Below are positions 1 through 5,680 of a stretch of 16,963 nt of DNA, in pieces (position 1 is the stretch's first letter; every line of letters begins with the position of its first letter). The DNA comes from Pelagibius sp036570545 (GTDB lineage: Bacteria > Pseudomonadota > Alphaproteobacteria > Kiloniellales > Kiloniellaceae). Both the position numbers and the translations under genes were made by a program. The stretch is taken from assembly GCA_036570545.1 (NCBI GenBank), contig DATCXZ010000273.1, forward strand, positions 1-16,963, written 5' to 3'. The notes below the pieces were generated by a model. The model did not search any database. It saw only the letters and a list, made by a program, of their open reading frames with translations, and was not told the origin of the DNA.

Positions 1-1217
1 TCCGGGTCAGCCGTCGCCGCGGCCTTAGTCACGGCCTTGGCCTCTGGGGCCCAGCGGCCGTGCGGCGCGCTGACGCCGTGGATCATGGCGTAGAGCATGC
101 CCTCGCGCAGGCCGCGGTCGGCGACGCGCAGGCGCTCGGCCGGCCACAGGCGGCAGAGCGCCGAAAGGATGGCACAGCCGGCGATCACCAGGTCCGCGCG
201 CTCCGGGCCGATGCAGGGATGCGCAGCGCGCTCGGCCTGGGACATTGCGCCGATGCGCTCGGAGATCGCACGCACGATCGCCATGTCGAGATAGCTGCCG
301 TCGACCGCGGCGCGATCGTAGCGCCGCAGCTCCTTGTGGACTCCGGCGAGGGTGGTGACGGTGCCGGAGGTGCCGAGCATCTGGACGGGGCCGCGGGCGA
401 CGGTCTCCCGCACGCGGTGGCGCGCCTCGAAGACGGCCACCGCGGCGGCCATGTCGGCTTCCATCGCGCGGTAGGACGTCGCCGCGTCGGCGCCGCTGAC
501 CTTGCGCCCCGTGCCATAGCGTTCCGTGCCATAGCGTTCCGACAGGGTGATGACGCCGATGGGCACCGACAGCCAGGCATAGAGCGACAGCTCCGGTGCC
601 TGCCCCGCCACGCTGCCTGCCCCGGCCGCGCCGGCGGGCTGTGTCTTCAGCCAGCAGATCTCGGTGCTGCCGCCGCCGATGTCGAACAGCAGGATGTCCG
701 GGATGTCCGGGTCGATCAGCGGCGCGCAGCCGCAGACCGCCAGCGCCGCTTCTTCGTTCTGCGAGATGATCTCCAGCTCGATGCCGGTCTCGCGCCTGAC
801 GTTGTCCAGGAAGGCCTCGCAGTTCGCGGCGCGCCGGCAGGCTTCGGTTGCCACCGCGCGAACATGCGTGACGCCGCGCCTGCGGATCTTGCCGGCGCAG
901 ACCTTCAGCGCCTCGATGGTGCGCGCCATGGCCGGGCCCGACAGTTCGCCGCTGGCGGCAAGCCCCTCGCCCAGGCGCACGATCCGCGAGAAGGCGTCGA
1001 CGACCCGGAAGCCGTCGTGCGACGGGCGGGCGACCAGCAGGCGGCAGTTGTTGGTGCCGAGGTCGAGGGCAGCATAGAGGCCACCGTCAGGCCGGCCCGC
1101 CGCGCGGCCGGACTGCCCGCAGTCCGGCTGTCCCCAGTCTGGCTGTCCCAAGTCTGGCTGTCCCCTGGCCTGCTGCCCCCAGGGGGCGCGACGCTGCCGG
1201 TTCCCGTAGGCGGCCAC
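1..1217 (-). CDS. ppx: Ppx/GppA family exopolyphosphatase / pppGpp phosphohydrolase (3' end beyond window)
   Basis: Reading the minus strand from a GTG at 1217-1215 gives an open frame of 405 codons that reaches the left edge without a stop, so the C-terminus is missing. The ASKHA-fold signatures are clear: phosphate-1 motif ALDLGTNNCR at residues 50-59, VATEACRRA at 122-130, and phosphate-2 motif DIGGGSTE at 179-186. The family hydrolyses terminal phosphate from polyphosphate or pppGpp; which substrate applies here is not visible. GTG 1217 is the best start I see: the frame is open further upstream, but no ATG lies in it and the Shine-Dalgarno is weak. Two oddities: an N-terminal tail built from GQPDx repeats (about residues 19-36), and a tandem ERYGT duplication inside the first half of the protein's C-terminal region. 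The last visible residues, after HGVSAPHGRWAP, look like a low-complexity tail, so the stop is probably near. In many alphaproteobacteria rlmE follows; that cannot be checked here. Confidence 0.9.
   Translation of the reverse strand, partial: MAAYGNRQRRAPWGQQARGQPDLGQPDWGQPDCGQSGRAAGRPDGGLYAALDLGTNNCRLLVARPSHDGFRVVDAFSRIVRLGEGLAASGELSGPAMARTIEALKVCAGKIRRRGVTHVRAVATEACRRAANCEAFLDNVRRETGIELEIISQNEEAALAVCGCAPLIDPDIPDILLFDIGGGSTEICWLKTQPAGAAGAGSVAGQAPELSLYAWLSVPIGVITLSERYGTERYGTGRKVSGADAATSYRAMEADMAAAVAVFEARHRVRETVARGPVQMLGTSGTVTTLAGVHKELRRYDRAAVDGSYLDMAIVRAISERIGAMSQAERAAHPCIGPERADLVIAGCAILSALCRLWPAERLRVADRGLREGMLYAMIHGVSAPHGRWAPEAKAVTKAAATADP
511..540. repeat. Perfect 15-bp tandem duplication inside the Ppx/GppA gene
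   Basis: The 15 bases GTGCCATAGCGTTCC occur twice head to tail (511-525 and 526-540). On the minus strand this makes the protein read SERYGTERYGTGRK, an in-frame five-residue duplication downstream of the DIGGGSTE motif. The identity of the two copies suggests a recent slippage event. Confidence 0.85.
1113..1170. repeat. 15-bp tandem repeat inside the 5' end of the Ppx/GppA gene
   Basis: Three near-identical 15-base units lie at 1113-1127, 1128-1142 and 1143-1157, followed by a decayed fourth (1158-1170). The consensus on the plus strand is CTGTCCCCAGTCTGG. In the minus-strand gene this encodes successive GQPDL, GQPDW and GQPDC units ahead of the first catalytic motif. Because the unit length is a multiple of three, copy-number change would not shift the frame. 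The repeat lies in the poorly conserved N-terminal extension, so it probably has no catalytic role. Confidence 0.8.
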
Positions 1218-1404
1218 TGAACCCGATCCCGCTGTTCTCGGCGCCGGCCTAGCCGCGAGGGTGGCTGCGAGCGCTGTGCTTGTTCGCCATCTTAACGTGA
1301 CCGCATGGCTTTTCGCCAGCCTTCCCGGCCAGCCTTCCCCGGGGCCCGCGGCCGCTACCGCCATGAAGGCGCTACAGTCCCCCGGAAAACCACCCGGAAA
1401 GTGG

Positions 1405-1434
1405 TTGTCACGACGGGGGCGGTAGGACTATGTA
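1405..1434 (+). promoter_or_regulatory. Probable sigma-70-type promoter of tRNA-Gln
   Basis: A -35-like TTGTCA (1405-1410) is followed after 17 bases by CTATGT (1428-1433), or after 18 by TATGTA (1429-1434). Transcription from here would begin near 1441, leaving a leader of about 45 bases before the tRNA. The rest of the 1218-1487 intergenic stretch shows no coding sequence that I can support. Confidence 0.45.
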
Positions 1435-1487
1435 AAGCACCGCCGCGCTATCCAGGGGCCCCTCGGGCCCGGCGCAAGCCCGCCTGC

Positions 1488-1561
1488 TGGGGGATAGTTT
1501 AGCGGTAGAACTCTCGGCTCTGACCCGAGCAGCCCTGGTTCGAATCCAGGTCCCCCAGCCA
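1488..1561 (+). tRNA. tRNA-Gln (anticodon CUG), CCA encoded
   Basis: A full cloverleaf can be folded. The acceptor TGGGGGA (1488-1494) pairs with TCCCCCA (1551-1557). The anticodon stem CTCGG/CCGAG (1513-1517 and 1525-1529) encloses loop CTCTGAC, giving anticodon CTG at 1520-1522. The T arm CCTGG-TTCGAAT-CCAGG spans 1534-1550, with discriminator G at 1558 and genomic CCA at 1559-1561. The gene appears intact. It directly precedes recombinase remnants, so its 3' end is a likely phage or island attachment site. No second copy of its 3' end was seen in the window. Confidence 0.95.
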
Positions 1562-1614
1562 GTCCCCCAAGAAAATCCTGCGAAATCAGTTTCTTACAGG
1601 GCGCGGAGACGCTC

Positions 1615-1649
1615 TGTATCACACGGGTGTATCACAGAGGTGTATCACA
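1615..1649. repeat. Three direct repeats TGTATCACA at a 13-bp period
   Basis: Identical nonamers TGTATCACA begin at 1615, 1628 and 1641, exactly 13 bases apart, with GGG or GAG-type spacers. They lie between tRNA-Gln and the recombinase remnant. Evenly spaced iterons at this place could be recombinase arm-type sites or binding sites for an excisionase or regulator. This is inference from position only. Confidence 0.6.
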
Positions 1650-1679
1650 AGCACCGCCTCTGGAGAGCCTCCCGGCGGT

Positions 1680-2240
1680 ATGGCGCGCCCACCGAAGGGA
1701 CGCCCAGCCTTGTCAAATCTGAACCAGCACCTCCTCCGCCGCGGCGCCATCTACCACTATCGCCGCCGCCTTCCCGCCCCGCTCAAGGAAATCTTAAACC
1801 GAACACACTTTGATGGGTCGCTTGAGACCGCAGATCCCGCGCGCGCCCGTCGTCTCGCCCGCCAGATCTCGGTCGCCATGGATCAACTCGCTGAGCGCCT
1901 GCAAGCCATGCCCCCATCCCGCCAACCGACTCCCGGACAGCTCAACCTGGTCCTGAAGGAACTCTTCGATTCCCTCTTGAAGGACTGCGAGCGCCGTCGC
2001 GACCAGCACCATCGGCAGCGCCGCGAACACGTTGATCGGAGCGAAATCGGCCTGGGTATCGTAAGCAAGATCCTCGTAGATCGCCTCATTGAGGACGAAA
2101 GGCACACCAGAAACGACGAGCAGCGTGTAGCCATCGGGCTTCGACGTTGCCACTACCTCCGCACCGATGGAGGCGTTAGCGCCACCTCGGTTCTCCACGA
2201 TGAACTGCTGATTGAGTCCTTCTCCCAGATACTGCGATAA
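1680..2240 (+). pseudogene. Truncated tyrosine recombinase (phage integrase), DUF6538-type N-terminus
   Basis: The frame opens at ATG 1680 and stops at 2240 (186 codons), but only about the first 105 residues look like protein. HLLRRGAIYHYRRRLP (residues 18-32) and SLETADPARARRLAR (47-61) match the start of DUF6538-containing tyrosine recombinases. These place a short domain before the SAM-like core-binding and catalytic domains. From about base 1990 the frame merely reads antisense through a TctC-like gene. The core-binding domain and the catalytic R-H-R-Y residues are therefore absent and the protein cannot recombine DNA. Placement just 3' of tRNA-Gln is typical for an integrase that used this tRNA as its attachment site. 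No convincing Shine-Dalgarno precedes ATG 1680. Other recombinase subfamilies are possible because the catalytic part is missing. Confidence 0.7.
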
Positions 2241-2393
2241 GGCACGGGTTACTACATCCGTGCCCCCGCCGGCAGAATACGGCACAGCTACCTTGACCGG
2301 CTGGGTGGGGTAGTCTTGGGCCTGTCCTGGTGCTGTCACCGTGAGGGCTATACCCGCTGCCAACAGGGTACCGGTGATTATATGACGTAGTAT
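1990..2393 (-). pseudogene. TctC/Bug-family solute-binding protein remnant (start codon and C-terminal half lost)
   Basis: On the minus strand a signal peptide (LRHIITGTLLAAGIALTVT, ending near QAQ) leads into classic Bug-fold motifs: YPTQPVKVAVPYSAGGGTD, FIVENRGGA, ASIGAEVVA and SKPDGYTLL. It continues to about PMVLVAT near base 1990 and then turns into antisense of the recombinase remnant. Only about 134 of the usual 320 or so residues remain. At the expected start there is a strong Shine-Dalgarno AAAGGGAGG (plus-strand 2400-2408), a 6-base gap and then ATA (2393-2391), so an original ATG seems to have mutated. Such proteins bind carboxylates in the periplasm for TctAB or signalling; TctA and TctB are absent here. 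A longer open frame from 2564 exists but simply fuses upstream debris. Confidence 0.75.
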
Positions 2394-2421
2394 GGAAAAC
2401 CTCCCTTTAGTGCGATTGATT

Positions 2422-2650
2422 TCAGGCTTCAAACGCTGGCAGGCGCGCCTCGCTGGTTCGGCCGTGCCGCGGCGACGCTGCTGCCGTACCGCCGAGAAGC
2501 TGCAAGAGGCCTTCGAAAGAATCGGCTGAATCGAGCGCCGTGACGCGTTCGATAATCTCCTCACGCTGCGCCGCGTCGACGACGTCGCGGGTCAGCACCT
2601 CGAACTTCTTGCGGATCCGCTCGCGCCCGACTGGCCGTGACGGTGGGCGG
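2422..2650 (-). pseudogene. 3' end of a MmgE/PrpD-like gene (remnant)
   Basis: Minus-strand translation from about 2650 to the TGA at 2424-2422 gives roughly 75 residues. PPSRPVGRERIRKKFEVL and then ERVTALDSADSFEGLLQLL resemble the C-terminal end of MmgE/PrpD (2-methylcitrate dehydratase-like) proteins. In that family a P-x(n)-KF-x-L helix is followed by a final 'v..l....dl..Ll.lL' helix. Everything upstream has gone; the regulator gene ends at 2652. The stop lies 28 bases before the lost start of the TctC remnant, so the two were probably co-transcribed, a common pairing. The last 20 or so residues are low complexity. The family call rests on short similarity judged by eye. Confidence 0.45.
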
Positions 2651-2651
2651 A

Positions 2652-3482
2652 TCAGAGCCCCTCCTCCGACACCAGAAGCACGAACTCCTCCGGGCGGATG
2701 TGGTTGTCCAGTTGCCGCACGATGGAAGCCGGTACGCGCTTCTCTTCCGGCGTGAAGAGGCCGCAGGTGCGCAGCGCCTTGCGCACATTGATGCGGCGGC
2801 CCAGGAACTCCAGCACCACCTTGCCGGCGGCGGGTTCTCGCGTGCGCCGCCCGGCCAGCGTGCACTGCAACCCGAGCAGCCGGTCGAGCCGGTTGCGGTA
2901 GGCGGGATAGAGAATGGTCTCCGACACCATGTCCTGCAGTACCTGCTCGTACTCCAGCAGGAAGATCCGGTCGTTGAGCAGCAACGGCAGGCCGAGATAC
3001 TTGAAGTGGATGGAGTAAGGTCGTTCCTCGCTACGATCCGACAGGATCCCTACGTTCTTGGTGTAGTAGATTCCGTCCTTGCGGTAGAGGCCGAGTAGCG
3101 ATTTTACGATACGGCCGGGAAAGCCGTAGGAGTAGAAGTAGCGGTAGTAGTAGCCGAGATAAGCGTCCAGCTTGTTGCCGCTGAGGCGGCGCAGCAGCTC
3201 GATGTGCTGCAGGTCGATCGGCTGCTCGCTCCCGTCCCGTCGGCCTCGCGGACGCAACTCGACGATCTCCGCAAAGCGGCGGTTGGGTAGCATGATTTCC
3301 GCCTCCTCCACGCCGAAGAAGGCGCAGATGCGCCGCAGGTTATGCCGCGACGGCATCGAGTGCCCCGCAAGATACTTGTTGAATTGCTGCCGGTTCATGC
3401 CGAGGCGCCTGCAGACTGCCGAGACAGACTCGTAGTAGCTGCACAGTAGCCGCAGATTCTCGGCAAAGACTTCGTCCGACAT
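2652..3482 (-). CDS. XRE-family HTH transcriptional regulator with uncharacterised C-terminal domain
   Basis: This is a 276-residue protein starting at ATG 3482 (MSDEVFAENL). An in-frame GTG at 3497 would add five residues, but the ATG has AAAGGG at a good distance. Residues 4-60 form a Cro/C1-type helix-turn-helix; the recognition helix is about NRQQFNKYLAG (30-40), then SRHNLRRICAFFGV. The remaining 210 or so residues belong to no domain I recognise. They contain a very tyrosine-rich stretch (YLGYYYRYFYSYG, about 108-120) followed by an alpha/beta-looking region (SIHFKYLGLPLLL, RIFLLEYEQVLQDM), so ligand sensing is plausible but unproven. The gene is divergent from the hydrolase/importer operon, with a palindrome in the shared intergenic region, so it probably controls that operon and itself. 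It ends directly against the MmgE/PrpD remnant, which marks the edge of the scar. Confidence 0.85.
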   Translation of the reverse strand: MSDEVFAENLRLLCSYYESVSAVCRRLGMNRQQFNKYLAGHSMPSRHNLRRICAFFGVEEAEIMLPNRRFAEIVELRPRGRRDGSEQPIDLQHIELLRRLSGNKLDAYLGYYYRYFYSYGFPGRIVKSLLGLYRKDGIYYTKNVGILSDRSEERPYSIHFKYLGLPLLLNDRIFLLEYEQVLQDMVSETILYPAYRNRLDRLLGLQCTLAGRRTREPAAGKVVLEFLGRRINVRKALRTCGLFTPEEKRVPASIVRQLDNHIRPEEFVLLVSEEGL

Positions 3483-3506
3483 GACTGCCCTTTCCACCCC
3501 CTCCCC

Positions 3507-3548
3507 TTGACGCCAATTGACGCTAACATAGCGTAAGTCAGCTTAAAA
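3507..3548. promoter_or_regulatory. Divergent promoter/operator region with palindrome ACGCTA-ACA-TAGCGT
   Basis: A perfect inverted repeat ACGCTA (3520-3525), ACA, TAGCGT (3529-3534) lies between the divergent regulator and hydrolase genes. TTGACGC occurs twice in direct orientation (3507 and 3517), the second overlapping the palindrome's left arm. TTGACG at 3517-3522 could act as a -35, with CTTAAA (3542-3547) as a poorly spaced -10. The palindrome would then sit between the promoter elements, as for a repressor site. The natural candidate binder is the adjacent XRE protein; that assignment is inference. Confidence 0.45.
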
Positions 3549-3634
3549 GAGGTGCGATACGCGAAATTGTCAGCCGAGCAACCGAGACGCTCCAATGGCC
3601 GCAACAAAAGCAACATCGTTGTTCAGGACAGGGA

Positions 3635-5641
3635 ATGAACCTGCAGTCCCGGCCGCTTCGGCAAGTCACCGAAATTGAGAATACCTTCATCACTTTGTCG
3701 GACGGATGCCGTCTGGCTGCCCGCATCTGGCTGCCTCAAGATGCCGAGCAGCACCCCGTCCCGGCCGTCCTGGAATACATCCCCTACCGCAAGCGCGACT
3801 CGACCGCGCCGCGCGACGAGAGCATGCATCCCCTGGCCGCCGCGCGGGGCTACGCCTGTGTGCGGGTGGACATCCGCGGCAACGGCGAGTCCGACGGACT
3901 GATGCAGGACGAGTACTTGCCGCAGGAGCTTTCCGACGGCGTCGAGGTCATCGCCTGGCTAGCCGCCCAACCCTGGTGCACCGGCAGCGTCGGCATGCTC
4001 GGCATCTCCTGGGGCGGCTTCAATGGGCTGCAAATCGCGGCGCTCCGCCCGCCTGCGCTGAAGGCGGTGATCACGCTGTGCTCGACCGACGACCGCTATG
4101 CCGACGACATCCACTATCGCGGCGGCTGCCTCTTGAACGACAACCTCGCCTGGTCCGCCACGGTCATGGCCTACTCCTCGCGGCCGCCAGATCCCGCCAT
4201 CGTCGGTGAGCGGTGGCGCGGGATGTGGCTGGAGCGGCTGGAGAACATGCCCTTCCTCGCCGCCAACTGGCTGGAGCACCAGCGCCGCGACGCTTTCTGG
4301 AAGCATGGCTCCATCTGCGAGAACTTCTCCGACGTCGAGGTGCCGGTGCTCGCGGTCGGCGGCTGGGCCGATTCCTACACCAACGCCATTCCGCGCCTTG
4401 TCGCGGGCCTCACGTCGCCGGTCGCCGGACTCATCGGCCCCTGGGGGCACAAGTACCCACAGCTCGGCGTCCCCGCCCCTGCCATGGACTTCGTGGCGGA
4501 GATGGTGCGCTGGTGGGACCGCTGGCTCTACCAGCGGCCGGGTCAGGACTTGCCGGCGCTGCGCGCCTACATCATGGATGGCCCGGACGCCGGCGAAGGC
4601 CCCGACCACCGCCGCGGCTTCTGGGTCAGCGAGGCGGCCTGGCCGTCACCCAACATCGACAGCCTGGCGCTCCACCTTTCGGAAAAGGGCGCGCTTTCCG
4701 AGAGCGCCGGCGAGGAGGCCGCCATGGCGGTCGCCTCGCCCCTGACGACAGGGCTGGGCGGCGGCCGCTTTTATCCCAAGCACGGGCGGGTGGACCTCGC
4801 TGTTGACCAGCGGACGGACGATGTCGGCTCGCTGGTGTTCGACGGCGAGCCGCTGGCGCAGCCGCTCGATCTGCTCGGGGCGCCAGTAGCCGAGCTGGAG
4901 GTCAGCGCCGACCAGCCGCAGGCAAACGTGGCGGTGCGGCTGTGCCATGTGGGGCCCGACGGCGCCTCGCACCGCATCAGTGTCGGCGTTCTGAACCTGA
5001 CCCACTGCGAAAGCCACGAGGAGCCGGCCGCGCTGCAACCGGGCCGCCGCTACCGGGCGCGCATCGTCCTCGACGACGTCGGCTACCGCGTGCCTGCAGG
5101 CCACCGCCTGCGCGTCGCCCTCTCCACAGCCTACTGGCCAATGATCTGGCCCTCGCCGGAGCCGGTCTCGCTGACGCTCCACGCGCCCGGCAGCCGGATC
5201 CTGCTGCCGGTGCGCCGCGCCGCAGATCAGGAACCCGTCGCTATAGAACCGGTCGAAGCGGCTGCCCTTGGGGGTTTCCAGCTGCTCCGACCGTCCGGTA
5301 CGGTGCGACGCGTCTGCCAAGACGCGGTGACCAGCGAGACCGTGGTCGAGCACGCCGACGACACCGGCCTCAAGCGCTTCGACAGCCATGGGCTGGAAGT
5401 CGCCCTCTCGGGCTCGGAAACCTACGGCATCGGCCGATCCGGTCCGCTGAGCGCCTGGGCCCGGACTCACTGGACGACCGAAGTTGGGCGTGGCGCGTGG
5501 CGCGTCCGCACGGAGAGCACGAGCGCCATGCGGGCCGACGCCAAGGCCTTCTACATCGAGGCGGAACTTATCGCCTTCGAAGGCGACTGCGAGGTCTTCC
5601 GACGTCGCTGGGAGCGCTCGATCCCGCGCGATCACGTCTAA
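3635..5641 (+). CDS. CocE/NonD family alpha/beta-hydrolase (X-Pro dipeptidyl-peptidase-like acyl hydrolase)
   Basis: This 668-residue serine hydrolase starts at ATG 3635 after AGGACAGGGA. The catalytic triad is visible: nucleophile Ser125 in GISWGGF (123-129), Asp246 in VGGWADSY (241-248) and His272 in GPWGHKYP (268-275). The oxyanion-type tyrosine segment EYIPYRKRD (47-55) and VDIRGNGESDG (78-88) are also typical. Residues from about 300 to 550 match the jelly-roll C-terminal (PepX_C) domain, and the last 100 or so residues form an extension seen in long members. The family cleaves esters or amides (cocaine esterase, glutaryl-7-ACA acylase, X-Pro dipeptidases). No signal peptide is seen, so it should act in the cytoplasm. 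As first gene of an importer operon it probably hydrolyses the imported compound. The substrate is not predictable. Confidence 0.92.
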   Translation: MNLQSRPLRQVTEIENTFITLSDGCRLAARIWLPQDAEQHPVPAVLEYIPYRKRDSTAPRDESMHPLAAARGYACVRVDIRGNGESDGLMQDEYLPQELSDGVEVIAWLAAQPWCTGSVGMLGISWGGFNGLQIAALRPPALKAVITLCSTDDRYADDIHYRGGCLLNDNLAWSATVMAYSSRPPDPAIVGERWRGMWLERLENMPFLAANWLEHQRRDAFWKHGSICENFSDVEVPVLAVGGWADSYTNAIPRLVAGLTSPVAGLIGPWGHKYPQLGVPAPAMDFVAEMVRWWDRWLYQRPGQDLPALRAYIMDGPDAGEGPDHRRGFWVSEAAWPSPNIDSLALHLSEKGALSESAGEEAAMAVASPLTTGLGGGRFYPKHGRVDLAVDQRTDDVGSLVFDGEPLAQPLDLLGAPVAELEVSADQPQANVAVRLCHVGPDGASHRISVGVLNLTHCESHEEPAALQPGRRYRARIVLDDVGYRVPAGHRLRVALSTAYWPMIWPSPEPVSLTLHAPGSRILLPVRRAADQEPVAIEPVEAAALGGFQLLRPSGTVRRVCQDAVTSETVVEHADDTGLKRFDSHGLEVALSGSETYGIGRSGPLSAWARTHWTTEVGRGAWRVRTESTSAMRADAKAFYIEAELIAFEGDCEVFRRRWERSIPRDHV

Positions 5642-5680
5642 GCAAATCGGGCCAAGACGACCGCAAACGAGGAGGAAACA

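Noticed and set aside
60..1220. 386-residue plus-strand frame over the left edge
   Set aside because: It is antisense to the Ppx/GppA gene, whose motifs are on the minus strand; the plus-strand product is low-complexity Ala/Arg/Gly sequence.
1428..1622. 64-residue minus-strand frame containing GPGFEPGLLGSEPRVLPLNYPP
   Set aside because: It is the translation of the antisense strand of the tRNA-Gln gene, a well-known spurious protein type.
1794..2564. 256-residue minus-strand frame as an intact solute-binding protein
   Set aside because: Its ends come from unrelated debris: residues before the signal peptide read out of frame through the MmgE/PrpD tail, and those after about base 1990 are antisense recombinase.
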